Assembly: GCF_039543225.1 (NCBI RefSeq)
Contig: NZ_BAABJI010000002.1
Span: forward strand, 186,001-250,000
Direction: 5' to 3'
Origin: Mucilaginibacter defluvii
GTDB lineage: Bacteria > Bacteroidota > Bacteroidia > Sphingobacteriales > Sphingobacteriaceae
Length of the DNA: 64,000 nucleotides
Position numbers and translations under genes: made by a program. Below the pieces are notes generated by a model that made no database searches, had not been told where the DNA came from, and saw nothing but the letters and a program-made list of their open reading frames with translations. Shown one piece after another: positions 8,790-17,708 of this stretch. Positions within the stretch are counted from its first letter, which is position 1; every line of letters begins with the position of its first letter.

Positions 8790-10058
8790 ATGTTAAAAAA
8801 GGTATTTCAAAAAGGTATTTCAAAAAACTACTACTGGGCATTTTTAGGTAACCTGGCCAGTGCGGCAAGCCAGTGGGTGGTGCTAATGCTTATTTCAAAA
8901 TTATACGGCACAGCGCAAATGGGCTCCTACTCGCTGGCATTGGCCTGGATACTGCCTTTATACGCCTTCTTCTCCTTGCAAATCAGAAATATTCATGTGG
9001 CCGACCAGGCAAACAGTTATGGGTTTAATCTTTTCTTTCAGCTGCGCTTATTGGGTGCGGTTTTATTCTTTATCACTGTATGTTTAATAGGCGTTTTGTT
9101 TTATAAGCATATACTGCTGGTTTTTGTATTCGGCGGTTTGTTTAAGGTGTTTGAAATGATAAGCGACATGATACATGCCGAATTTCACAAGCGAAGCAAA
9201 AATGAGGTATATGGTAAAATGCTACTGCTGCGCGCTGTACTTGCTATTGCACTCAATCTGCTGTTGTTCCGTGCATTACCGTCGTTTCAGGTAGGTCTTA
9301 TTTCGTTACCCATCGCCTACTTAATTACCATGCTGATTGATTTCAGGCTGCTTGGTAATTTAGGTATCAGTATCAGCTTTGATATAAATAAACCCATGCT
9401 TAAAAAGCTGGCAGGCACGGGTATACTCACAGGCCTGTCATTATTGCTTTTGTACCTCTTGCCCAACATACCGCGTTTTATTCTCGAAAAATTTCGCAAT
9501 AGTTTTGAGTTGGGCTTGTATTCCGGCTACTCAGCGCTGGTGATATTCAGCCGCATCTTTGTGCAATCCGTCGTACAAAACAGCCTGCCCCGGCTTGCCC
9601 GGCATTATGATGAAGATAACCTAAGCGGATTTTTGTCAATACTAAAAAAAGAAGGTCTGATGGTGACGGTGCTCGGCCTGTTACAGTTTTCCCTGTTACC
9701 TATAGCAAACTGGCTGTTTCCCATATTATTCAATCGCGATTTCATCGGCAACAATATGTTGCTGAGCCTGATATTTTGCGGCTCCATATTTTCATTCATA
9801 GCATTTGTATTAAACAACGGCATTAATGCCATGAAGATGTTTAGTATACAACTGCCTGTTTACAGCATACTAACTATACTAAGCCTTGTGCTTGGGTGGT
9901 TAATTATTCCATATTATGGATTAAACGGCGCGGGCATGGTTTACCTGCTGATGAATATACTATTGTGTATTATGCTGATAAGCACTATGCTTTTCAGGCT
10001 AAAGTCCCGGCAAAAAGCGATACATAACCAATTAACAACCAGGTTAGAGGTATGCTGA
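8790..10058 (+). CDS. Oligosaccharide flippase (Wzx-like)
   Basis: 422 residues with about 12 hydrophobic segments spread over the whole length, including the N-terminal amphipathic start typical of the polysaccharide-transporter/MATE-like superfamily (YYWAFLGNLASAASQWVVLMLISKLYG). It should move the undecaprenyl-linked repeat unit across the inner membrane. It lies 11 bases after the epimerase and overlaps the acyltransferase by 7 bases. The first codons contain a perfect 13-base tandem duplication, described separately. Identification rests on topology and context, as Wzx sequences are very diverse. Confidence 0.85.
   Translation: MLKKVFQKGISKNYYWAFLGNLASAASQWVVLMLISKLYGTAQMGSYSLALAWILPLYAFFSLQIRNIHVADQANSYGFNLFFQLRLLGAVLFFITVCLIGVLFYKHILLVFVFGGLFKVFEMISDMIHAEFHKRSKNEVYGKMLLLRAVLAIALNLLLFRALPSFQVGLISLPIAYLITMLIDFRLLGNLGISISFDINKPMLKKLAGTGILTGLSLLLLYLLPNIPRFILEKFRNSFELGLYSGYSALVIFSRIFVQSVVQNSLPRLARHYDEDNLSGFLSILKKEGLMVTVLGLLQFSLLPIANWLFPILFNRDFIGNNMLLSLIFCGSIFSFIAFVLNNGINAMKMFSIQLPVYSILTILSLVLGWLIIPYYGLNGAGMVYLLMNILLCIMLISTMLFRLKSRQKAIHNQLTTRLEVC
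8796..8821 (+). repeat. 13-base perfect tandem duplication inside the flippase start
   Basis: The unit AAAAAGGTATTTC occurs twice back to back (8796-8808 and 8809-8821), starting 6 bases after the first base of the ATG at 8790. Because 13 is not a multiple of three, loss or gain of one unit would shift the frame of the flippase. Confidence 0.85.
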
Positions 10059-10627
10059 AGTTTGCAATTGCCATATGCTCAGTTTTGCCGCGGGGTTTGC
10101 TGGTGTTTATTTACGATGCCATACGGCCGTTTTCACAAAAAATATTTATCGGTATCAGGTATTGTATCGTTAAAAGTTTGTGCGCGTCGGCAGGCACCAA
10201 AATCATTGTCGGCACCAACGTAACGTTTAAGAATTGGAACAGTATAGTTATCGGTTCAAATGTTAGTATACACGACAGTTGTTACATTGAAGGTTATGGC
10301 GGTATCATCATAGGCAGTGATGTTTCAATAGCCCATCATTGCTCATTATTAAGCAGCAGCCACACCTGGGATAATCATGACCTCGCCATAAGGTTGAACC
10401 CCGTACAAAAGAGGCCACTCAAAATTAACTCGAACGTGTGGCTGGGTTGCGGCGTGCGTGTTTTAGGTGGCGTTACCGTTAACGATAATGTGATAATAGG
10501 TGCAGGTGGAGTGGTAACCAAAAGCCTTGCCGCAAATGGTATATACGTGGGCAACCCGATTAAATATTACAAGCAGGTTTATCCTCAACACGCTGGGGTA
10601 GAACAACAAGTGTCGGCGTATGAATAG
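10052..10627 (+). CDS. Left-handed beta-helix acyltransferase (WcaF/maltose O-acetyltransferase type)
   Basis: 191 residues. Hexapeptide repeats (for example IVIGSNVSI, GIIIGSDVSI, VTVNDNVIIGAGGVV) make up the left-handed beta-helix, and SSSHTWDNHD provides the loop histidine expected in acetyl-CoA dependent O-acetyltransferases. The C-terminus NPIKYYK resembles the usual GxPAK-type end. It overlaps both neighbours (7 and 8 bases), so it belongs to the operon. It probably adds an acetyl group to a sugar of the repeat unit; the acceptor cannot be deduced. Confidence 0.87.
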   Translation: MLKFAIAICSVLPRGLLVFIYDAIRPFSQKIFIGIRYCIVKSLCASAGTKIIVGTNVTFKNWNSIVIGSNVSIHDSCYIEGYGGIIIGSDVSIAHHCSLLSSSHTWDNHDLAIRLNPVQKRPLKINSNVWLGCGVRVLGGVTVNDNVIIGAGGVVTKSLAANGIYVGNPIKYYKQVYPQHAGVEQQVSAYE

Positions 10628-12092
10628 TTTAGTAAATAAATTAATCATAACAACTGTGTTGATACTTGCTATCAACATGCTGTTTTTCCTGGTATTCAAT
10701 ATACCTGTTGGCTGGTATATTTTACCAGTTTCAGCCTGTGGTATACTATCATTATATCAAATAATACGCATCTTTTACATATGCCGTTTAAACGGATTAC
10801 GGCTGCCGCTGGTATTTTACTTTTATTGTACGTTGTTTTTTGGCTGTTACCTGGCACCGCTTACACATTTTGCGATAAACTTTTGGCTCATATTCAATAA
10901 TTCGCTGGTATTGCCTGAAAACTGGGAGCCGTATGTATTGATAATTGGTGTTTTAAACGCGCTTGGCCTGGGGCTTTTCACCTTATGTTATCAATTGTTT
11001 TATCAAACCTCCAAACCGTATAACCGGGTTTATTTGCTTTTACAAAGCATTAAGTTAAACTACGTATATGTTATAGCAGGCATAAGTTTTATTTTCCAGT
11101 TATTTATCTATTCGCGGCTTGGCGGTATAACGGGCTTTATTGAAACCTATGAGTCAAGGGGTGATGGCGAGGGGTTTGCCGGTTTCGGTCTGCTGTTCAT
11201 CATTTCAGAGTTTTTCCCCATTGCGCTTATGTTTTTATTTTACATCAAAGCAGTACGTAATGAGGTGTGGCGCAGGCCGGTTATTATTTTTTCATTTCTG
11301 CTGATATTATTTATTACGTGCATGTTTTTTGGTGGCTTAAGAGGCAGCCGCAGCAACACTATCTTAACCCTGCTGCATGCCGGTATGCTTATCCATTTTT
11401 TTATCAGGAGGTTTCAGGTTAAAGAGATGGTGGTCGGGCTGCTTTTCCTGGGGTGTTTTATGTACGTATACAAATTTTACAAGCAGGGCGGGGCCGAGGC
11501 TGTTACACAATACAGCGCAGGGACGCTTGATGCATCCGAAGATAAATACAATTTTAACATGATGGAAATGCTGCTTACCGATTTTGCCCGCGGTGATATA
11601 CAGCCCTATCTCATTTATAAATATCAGGATAACAAATATGAACCCAAAATGGGTGAAACCTATTTAGGCGGGTTAATGCATTTTTTACCGGGCGCTATAA
11701 TTGATAAAGACCAGCTTACTACTAAAAAAACGGCAGCTACTGAGTTGCTTTACGGGCATAATGGCCAGGCCATGGGTTTTTACACCACCCGTATATTTGG
11801 CCTGCTTGGGGAGTACATCCTTAACTTTGGCTATTATACCGCCTTTTTGATTTACCTGCCGCTGGCTTTTTTTATAGCGAAGTTAGATAAATGGGTGTAT
11901 TCGCTCAGCCCTGCGGATGTACGGAACTTTATAGTGCCTTTGTGGATATTGTTCGTCATCTTTTTATTCAGTGCCGATCTGGATAATACCATTTTCTTTT
12001 TCATGAAGCGTATGCTGCTGGTAATCGTTATGCTGAGTTTGGTATCCAGTAAATACATTATTAAACCTACAGCAGTAAGAGATGGGCAATAG
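10620..12092 (+). CDS. O-antigen polymerase-like membrane protein (Wzy-like)
   Basis: 490 residues with 10 to 12 hydrophobic segments and a large extracytoplasmic loop (about residues 290-400, containing the GGLRGSRSNT region upstream and the MEMLLTDFARGD stretch). GLRGSR after a membrane segment is typical of oligosaccharide repeat-unit polymerases. With the flippase and Wzc-like protein it makes a Wzx/Wzy-dependent system. Start overlaps the acyltransferase by 8 bases and end overlaps the next glycosyltransferase by 11. Sequence identity in this family is low, so context carries much of the call. Confidence 0.85.
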   Translation: MNSLVNKLIITTVLILAINMLFFLVFNIPVGWYILPVSACGILSLYQIIRIFYICRLNGLRLPLVFYFYCTLFFGCYLAPLTHFAINFWLIFNNSLVLPENWEPYVLIIGVLNALGLGLFTLCYQLFYQTSKPYNRVYLLLQSIKLNYVYVIAGISFIFQLFIYSRLGGITGFIETYESRGDGEGFAGFGLLFIISEFFPIALMFLFYIKAVRNEVWRRPVIIFSFLLILFITCMFFGGLRGSRSNTILTLLHAGMLIHFFIRRFQVKEMVVGLLFLGCFMYVYKFYKQGGAEAVTQYSAGTLDASEDKYNFNMMEMLLTDFARGDIQPYLIYKYQDNKYEPKMGETYLGGLMHFLPGAIIDKDQLTTKKTAATELLYGHNGQAMGFYTTRIFGLLGEYILNFGYYTAFLIYLPLAFFIAKLDKWVYSLSPADVRNFIVPLWILFVIFLFSADLDNTIFFFMKRMLLVIVMLSLVSSKYIIKPTAVRDGQ

Positions 12093-13224
12093 CACTAAAC
12101 TGTTAATACAAGCCTGGGCGCTCGAAAAGGTTGCAGACGTTTATCACATCAGTGCAACTCACTATATCTATTTAACGGAAATAGTAAAATATTATCCTGA
12201 GGTTTGTCTGCTTTCGCCGGTGCTGCAACTCACATCAGACGAAAGTAACTTAACTCCGATAAGGCTGCCGGGTATAAAGGTGCATGAACTGCCTTACTCC
12301 GCTACTTACTTATCAGCAATCAAAAATTTGGGAGCATATATTGCCGCTTATGCTAAATTAAGTAAGCAATATGATAAGGTTTATGTGCGCTATCCATCAC
12401 CCTTTGGCTGGCTGTCTCAATATTACTTTAAGGATATCATCGTTCATTTTGTAGGCGATCCTATAGATGCCACGCTCGGTAACCCAAACTTTAGCAGGTT
12501 TAAAAAGCAAGTGCTTATCAACTTGTTCAGGCCCGAGCATTATATATACTTAAGGGCCTGCAAAAGGGCTAAGGTATTTACCAATGGGCATCATATTCAG
12601 CAAAAACTGCAAAAACAGGGCATCCGGGCTACCGCCGTAATTTCATCCACACTAAACGATACAGATTTTTCATTCCGTGATGACGATGTGATTGATGCCG
12701 GAAATTTAAAACTGCTTTACGCCGGCTATCTGCGCAGGGCAAAAGGGGTGGAAACCCTTATCCGCTCATTCGCCATAATTTTAAAAAAACATCAGCATGC
12801 AGTTTTTACCATAGTCGGTTCGGGCGAATTTGAGCAGGAGTTAAAAGCTTTGGCAAACGAGCTTGGGCTTAAAAACAACGTTAACTTTAAGGGGCATATC
12901 AATGATCGCGATCAGCTTAACCACTTTTACCGTACGCATGATGTTTTTTGTTTCGCCAGTCTCAGCGAAGGTTCGCCGCGGGTAGTGCTGGAAGCTATGG
13001 CTAATGGGATCAACGTACTATCAACCCCCGTCGGCTCGCTACCTGCGGTATTTAAGGATGGGCAAGATATCATATTTGCCAAAGCCGGCAATCCGCAGGA
13101 CTTTGCCGACAAGATACTGGCTATTGCAAGCGATAAAAAAAGAACCATGGCGATAAGGCTTGCCGCATTTAACAAAGCTAAAAACTATACTACCGCTAAT
13201 TTCATAAAAACCATATTTCAGTGA
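12082..13224 (+). CDS. Glycosyltransferase family 4
   Basis: 380 residues with a GT-B layout. The C-terminal domain shows LLYAGYLRRAKGVETLIRSF, VGSGEFEQELKAL and the conserved EGSPRVVLEAMANG, the E-x7-E nucleotide-sugar binding motif of GT4 retaining enzymes. It should transfer one sugar of the repeat unit on the cytoplasmic face of the membrane. It overlaps the polymerase by 11 bases and the next acyltransferase by 4 (GTGA). It is one of only two clear non-initiating glycosyltransferases in the locus. Confidence 0.92.
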   Translation: MGNSTKLLIQAWALEKVADVYHISATHYIYLTEIVKYYPEVCLLSPVLQLTSDESNLTPIRLPGIKVHELPYSATYLSAIKNLGAYIAAYAKLSKQYDKVYVRYPSPFGWLSQYYFKDIIVHFVGDPIDATLGNPNFSRFKKQVLINLFRPEHYIYLRACKRAKVFTNGHHIQQKLQKQGIRATAVISSTLNDTDFSFRDDDVIDAGNLKLLYAGYLRRAKGVETLIRSFAIILKKHQHAVFTIVGSGEFEQELKALANELGLKNNVNFKGHINDRDQLNHFYRTHDVFCFASLSEGSPRVVLEAMANGINVLSTPVGSLPAVFKDGQDIIFAKAGNPQDFADKILAIASDKKRTMAIRLAAFNKAKNYTTANFIKTIFQ

Positions 13225-13742
13225 AAAGAAAGCTTTCGGTTTTATACAGCTGGTTTGTGCGTACAGTTACCGCATGGCTGCCCGATATTCCTGTATTTAT
13301 GCGCCTCCGCGGTTTTTTATATTCAATGATGATGAAGCGTTGCGGCCGCAACTTCCAGGTAGCGTCCACAGTGATACTTAATCCGCTTTCAGGGTTAAGT
13401 ATTGGGCATAACGTATACTTTGCGCCTCGCGCCACTATTATAGGTACCGATATTGAGATCGGCGACGAGGTGTTGATCGGTCCGGGTACCTGCATATCAG
13501 GCGGCAATCACACGTTTTTAAAATCATCATACCGGTACGGTGCGCATATACCGCAGCACGTTAATATTAAAAGCGGTACTTGGATAGCCGCCAACTGCTC
13601 GGTAACGGCAGGCAGTGTATTGCCCGAACGCTCTGTGTTGGCGGCGGGCGCGGTGCTTACAAAGGTTTTTACCCAAACCGATAGCCTCTATGCGGGCGTA
13701 CCGGCCGTATGTATTAAAAAGTTGAGAGATCATGCCGAATAA
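13221..13742 (+). CDS. Hexapeptide-repeat acyltransferase
   Basis: 173 residues starting at a GTG that overlaps the TGA of the glycosyltransferase (GTGA), a clear translational-coupling arrangement. Left-handed beta-helix repeats run from about residue 50 to the end (LSIGHNVYF, TIIGTDIEIGDEVLIGPG, GTWIAANCSV), with SGGNHTF giving the active-site histidine and YAGVPAVCIKKL a standard end. This is the second O-acetyltransferase-type gene of the locus, so two acyl decorations are possible. It overlaps the following gene by 11 bases. Confidence 0.87.
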   Translation: MKRKLSVLYSWFVRTVTAWLPDIPVFMRLRGFLYSMMMKRCGRNFQVASTVILNPLSGLSIGHNVYFAPRATIIGTDIEIGDEVLIGPGTCISGGNHTFLKSSYRYGAHIPQHVNIKSGTWIAANCSVTAGSVLPERSVLAAGAVLTKVFTQTDSLYAGVPAVCIKKLRDHAE

Positions 13743-14847
13743 CATCAGTAAATATTTACTTGTAATTTTCGCCGTGCTGGCATTCGCATGTCACAGCCGG
13801 TCGCAAACCCAATATTCCTACCGAAATATACCTGCTAAATACTTACCCGGCAAATTACCGGCAACTATTTTAGTTGAGTTGGAATTGGCAAAAAAGCAGG
13901 CTTTTGACGTTACTAACATGCTGCCTTCAGATTTTGTAAAAGATGGCAGTGTGGATTACACCACAAGTATACAGGCTGCACTCAATGCGCATTCAATAGT
14001 AATGATGCCTGATTTCCCGGTAATGGTAAATGATAGCGGGCTTACCATCAACAACGGGCAGGTGCTTATTTTTAACAGCCATTCATCCCTTTACCTAAAG
14101 CCAAGCGCTTTGCCTGCTTATGAAATACTACGCATACATAAGGTACATAACGTTACGGTGTATAATCCGGTTATTTATGGTGATAAGGAACAGCACTTAG
14201 GCAACAGCGGGCAATGGGGTATGGGCATAGCCATACGTGCGTCTGAAAACGTCAGGATTATAGGCCCAAAAATATCTAAATGCTGGGGCGATGGGCTATA
14301 TGTAGGCCAAATGGCTAAGCAACCATCGCGAAGTATATACATTATTAACGCCACAATTGATAACAACAGGCGCAATGGTATCTCTATCACATCGGCCAAA
14401 AATGTATTGATTAATGATGGCGTTGTAGCTAACGCCAAAGGACAAATGCCCATGAGCGGCATTGATGTTGAACCGAATTTTCAGGACGATGTAATCGACA
14501 GTATAAGCATCAGTAACGTAATTACCTGGAATAACCCTAAATATGGTATCGTGATATCGTTGCAAAAGCTTGCCGGGCGTAAGCAGGGGCAAACAGCAAT
14601 CAATATCAATCATCATACCGATGAATACTCGGGGCATGGCATGGCCGTTATTGGCAAGCCCGGTAACGCTGTATTAACCGGAAAAATTGAGGTGGCTAAC
14701 TCGCAATGGCTAAACAATACAGAAGGGCCAATACGCCTGCCGGTACGCAGTTACGGTACAAAGGTCAAATTTAAAAATGTAAAAACGGTTGATAATGATA
14801 AGGTCAGGTTATTATTAAAATCACAGCCGGATATTGATTTTGACTGA
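13732..14847 (+). CDS. Secreted right-handed parallel beta-helix protein
   Basis: 371 residues. The N-terminus is a signal peptide with a Cys at position 20 (LAFAC), possibly a lipobox but weak. From about residue 70 (DGSVDYTTSIQAALNAHS) it shows the pectate-lyase-superfamily start, then regular turns (VRIIGPKISKCWGDGLYVG, IYIINATIDNNRRNGISI, VLINDGVVANAKG, SISISNVITWNNPKYGIVI) that stack as a right-handed beta-helix. Such proteins inside exopolysaccharide loci are often lyases, hydrolases or epimerases acting on the product in the periplasm. Catalytic residues cannot be assigned from sequence alone. Confidence 0.82.
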   Translation: MPNNISKYLLVIFAVLAFACHSRSQTQYSYRNIPAKYLPGKLPATILVELELAKKQAFDVTNMLPSDFVKDGSVDYTTSIQAALNAHSIVMMPDFPVMVNDSGLTINNGQVLIFNSHSSLYLKPSALPAYEILRIHKVHNVTVYNPVIYGDKEQHLGNSGQWGMGIAIRASENVRIIGPKISKCWGDGLYVGQMAKQPSRSIYIINATIDNNRRNGISITSAKNVLINDGVVANAKGQMPMSGIDVEPNFQDDVIDSISISNVITWNNPKYGIVISLQKLAGRKQGQTAININHHTDEYSGHGMAVIGKPGNAVLTGKIEVANSQWLNNTEGPIRLPVRSYGTKVKFKNVKTVDNDKVRLLLKSQPDIDFD

Positions 14848-14905
14848 CAAACTAAATATCAGAGAAGTTTATGTTGAGTTTTACTTGCTTTAAAGTATTG
14901 GCCTG

Positions 14906-15649
14906 ATGGTATCAATAATTACTGCGGCCTACAATTGTGCGCCATATATTGAGCAAACCATCAAATCGGTACAAGCCCAAACCTATACGGATTGGGAAAT
15001 GATAATTATTGATGATTGTTCAACAGACGATACTGTGGCCGTAATTACCGCCGTGGCCATGGCTGATAGCCGTGTAAAACTGTTGCAAAACACCCAAAAT
15101 ATGGGCCCGGCGCGCTCACGCAACCGCGGCATCAATATAGCTGCAGGCACATACCTGGCTTTTTTAGATGGTGATGACCTTTGGCTGCCTGAATTTTTAG
15201 CGGTGTCGTTAAATTTTATGTTAATGCACAACCATGCGTTTGTATTCTCATCATATAAAAGGCTTGATGAAGGGCTTAATCCGCTGTATGATGATTTTAT
15301 AGTGCCCAATAAAGTAAGCTACCATAGCCTGCTTAAAACCTGCCCTATATCATGCCTGACGGCGGTGATCAATATCAGCGTAACGGGTAAATATTACATG
15401 CCCGACATACCCAAGCGGCAGGACTATGGTTTATGGCTGTCTATATTAAAAAAACATGAAAACGCTTATGGCATACAGCAGCCGCTGGCTATTTACCGCA
15501 TCCGCAAAAATTCAGTTTCGCGCAATAAGTATAAAGCTATGCTTTACGTATGGAAGGTATACCGCGATGTAGAAAAGCTCAATTTTATTTATTCTGCTTA
15601 CCTGATGGTAAATTATGTTATTAACGGCCTGAAAAAATACGCGAGATGA
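14906..15649 (+). CDS. Glycosyltransferase family 2
   Basis: 247 residues with a GT-A fold: VSIITAAYNCAPYIEQTIKSVQAQTYTDWEMIIIDDCSTDDT at the start, AFLDGDD (the DXD motif) near residue 90, and a QDYGLWL segment near 170 that matches the ED/QD acid-base region of inverting GT2 enzymes. It should add one sugar to the lipid-linked repeat unit. It starts 58 bases after the beta-helix gene, the largest gap in the middle of the locus, and overlaps the next SDR gene by 4 bases (ATGA). Confidence 0.92.
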   Translation: MVSIITAAYNCAPYIEQTIKSVQAQTYTDWEMIIIDDCSTDDTVAVITAVAMADSRVKLLQNTQNMGPARSRNRGINIAAGTYLAFLDGDDLWLPEFLAVSLNFMLMHNHAFVFSSYKRLDEGLNPLYDDFIVPNKVSYHSLLKTCPISCLTAVINISVTGKYYMPDIPKRQDYGLWLSILKKHENAYGIQQPLAIYRIRKNSVSRNKYKAMLYVWKVYRDVEKLNFIYSAYLMVNYVINGLKKYAR

Positions 15650-16578
15650 GTAGTGTAATAGTTACCGGTTACACCGGGTTTGTAGGTAAAAACCTGGTAC
15701 CTTATTTAAAACAGGAAGGTTTCAATGTTATGGGTGTCGGCCGGGAATTACAAAGCGGACTGGCCATTACGCAATATACCTATGAACAATTGCCGCAGGT
15801 AAAAAACTATAACGCCCTAATTCACCTGGCCGGCAAGGCGCATGATTTGAAGCAAACGGTTGACCCGAATGCTTACTTTGAGATAAATACGCAATTAACC
15901 ATCAATGTATTTAAATACTTTTTAAAATCTAATGCAACTGATTTTATATACCTGAGCAGCGTTAAAGCGGTAGCCGACAGCGTTGCCGGTGTGTTATATG
16001 AGAATGCAACGCCTGCACCTGCAACGGCTTATGGCCAGTCAAAGTTGCTTGCTGAGGAATACCTAATGAACCAGCAATTACCGGCCGAAAAGCGTGTGTT
16101 TATTTTAAGGCCCTGCATGATACATGGCCCCGGCAACAAGGGAAACCTGAACCGCTTGTATTCGATTGTAAAAAAACGGATGCCTTACCCGTTAACCGCT
16201 TTTGATAATAAACGCTCACTCTTATCAGTAAGCAACCTGCTGTTCGCTATAAAAACTTTACTAATAACCACCAATATCCCAGGTGGCGTATATAATATTG
16301 CCGACGATGAGCCGCTCTCCACTAACGATATTATTGACATCTTGGGCAAGGCAAGCCACATTAATCCGGTTAAATGGAATTTACCCAAATCTTTTATCAA
16401 AACCTTAGCAAAAGCGGGTGATAAGCTGCGCCTGCCGTTTAATACAGAAAACCTGCAAAAGCTTACCGGCAGCTACGTAGTAAGCAACCATAAATTTAAA
16501 CAGGCGGCGGGTATCCATAATATGCCGGTTAACGCGCGCGAGGGTATTTATTATACAGCACAAAATCTGCATAAATGA
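15646..16578 (+). CDS. NAD(P)-dependent sugar-nucleotide reductase/epimerase (WbpV-like SDR)
   Basis: 310 residues. An SDR with VTGYTGFVGKNLVPYL as nucleotide-binding motif, YLSSVKAV as the serine strand and YGQSK as the YxxxK motif. In several O-antigen loci an SDR of this look directly before a WecA/WbpL-type transferase reduces or epimerises the 4-keto-6-deoxy-HexNAc made by a WbpM-type dehydratase, giving UDP-QuiNAc or UDP-FucNAc. The same order (SDR, transferase, dehydratase) is present here. Coupled by 4-base overlaps on both sides. Confidence 0.82.
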   Translation: MSSVIVTGYTGFVGKNLVPYLKQEGFNVMGVGRELQSGLAITQYTYEQLPQVKNYNALIHLAGKAHDLKQTVDPNAYFEINTQLTINVFKYFLKSNATDFIYLSSVKAVADSVAGVLYENATPAPATAYGQSKLLAEEYLMNQQLPAEKRVFILRPCMIHGPGNKGNLNRLYSIVKKRMPYPLTAFDNKRSLLSVSNLLFAIKTLLITTNIPGGVYNIADDEPLSTNDIIDILGKASHINPVKWNLPKSFIKTLAKAGDKLRLPFNTENLQKLTGSYVVSNHKFKQAAGIHNMPVNAREGIYYTAQNLHK

Positions 16579-17534
16579 ATTACCTGATCATAACACTTTT
16601 GCTGGTGCTTGCTTTGCTTACTTACTTTAAAATAGCAAAGCGTTTTAATATAGTTGATGTACCCAACCATCGTAGTTCACATACCGAAGTAACGGTTAGG
16701 GGTGGCGGTATAATATTCCCATTATCAATCATTTTTTGCGGTTTACTTTTTCAGGATGTTGATCTTGTGTTATTAATTGCCCTAACGCTGATCAGTGCAA
16801 TCAGCTTTGCTGATGATGTAAGGCCGCTACCGGCTTTTTTACGGTTAGCGGTTCATTTGCTTTCTGTACTAATGGCTGTTTATGCGTTGCAGGTACATTT
16901 ACAATGGCCGTTGTGGGGCGTAGCCTTAGCCTGCGTTTTTATGATAAGCGGAATTAACGCATTTAACTTTATGGACGGAATAAACGGTATTACTGCTACT
17001 TACTCCGTAATTACTTTGCTTACCTTTTGGTATATAAATAGCTTTGTTATCCGCTTTGCGGATGATCCCTTGCTGGTATGCCCGCTTATAGCCTGTATAA
17101 TCTTCTTGTTTTTTAACTTTCGGCAAAGGGCTTTATGTTTTGCCGGTGATGTAGGCAGTATTGGTATAGCTTTCTGGCTGGGCGCTTTATCTGTTATGCT
17201 GATCATACACTCGCATAATTTAAAGTATCTGTTCGTTTTCAGTATTTATGGTTCCGACGTGCTGTTTACCATCATAAAGCGTATAAAGTTAAAGCAAAAC
17301 CTTGCGCAGCCCCACCGGCTGCATTTATACCAGCTTTTGGTTAACCACGCCGGATACCCGCACCGCGTGGTAGCAATATGCTACACGCTTGCGCAATTAA
17401 CTATTAACGGCTTTTTATTGCTAACCAATTTTTCAATGGGTATTTATGCACTGTTGCTTTTAAGTATTTGCGCAGCTGTTTATATTCATTTTGAACGCCG
17501 CTACCGTACGTTATCTACAGTATCACAATCATGA
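16575..17534 (+). CDS. Undecaprenyl-phosphate sugar-1-phosphate transferase (WecA/WbpL type)
   Basis: 319 residues with about ten membrane segments. Motifs of the polyprenyl-phosphate N-acetylhexosamine-1-phosphate transferase family are clear: SSHTEVTVRGGG near the start, SFADDVRPLP (metal-binding DD), NAFNFMDGINGI, and CFAGDVGSIGIAF, followed by a QPHRLHLYQ loop (H-x-H-like). It starts repeat-unit assembly on undecaprenyl phosphate. Adjacent genes suggest the donor is a UDP-6-deoxy-HexNAc as in WbpL. It overlaps the SDR gene by 4 bases; 174 AT-rich bases separate it from the dehydratase. Confidence 0.92.
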   Translation: MNYLIITLLLVLALLTYFKIAKRFNIVDVPNHRSSHTEVTVRGGGIIFPLSIIFCGLLFQDVDLVLLIALTLISAISFADDVRPLPAFLRLAVHLLSVLMAVYALQVHLQWPLWGVALACVFMISGINAFNFMDGINGITATYSVITLLTFWYINSFVIRFADDPLLVCPLIACIIFLFFNFRQRALCFAGDVGSIGIAFWLGALSVMLIIHSHNLKYLFVFSIYGSDVLFTIIKRIKLKQNLAQPHRLHLYQLLVNHAGYPHRVVAICYTLAQLTINGFLLLTNFSMGIYALLLLSICAAVYIHFERRYRTLSTVSQS

Positions 17535-17708
17535 AATACATTAAATTAACATACGCATTTAATAGAGTTTATACTGAATATTATTTATAAACTACAGCCT
17601 TATTATTATGTATTATTATTAATAGCCAGTTAATTATCTCTTATTATTACGGAACTAACTTGGCATAGATTTCAATAATCTGTTGTCACATTCCCTAATT
17701 AAAATGAG

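Noticed and set aside
17535..17708. AT-rich gap before the dehydratase as a small RNA or riboswitch
   Set aside because: Only a weak 8-base inverted repeat is visible and no conserved RNA structure can be supported; a simple promoter region is more likely.
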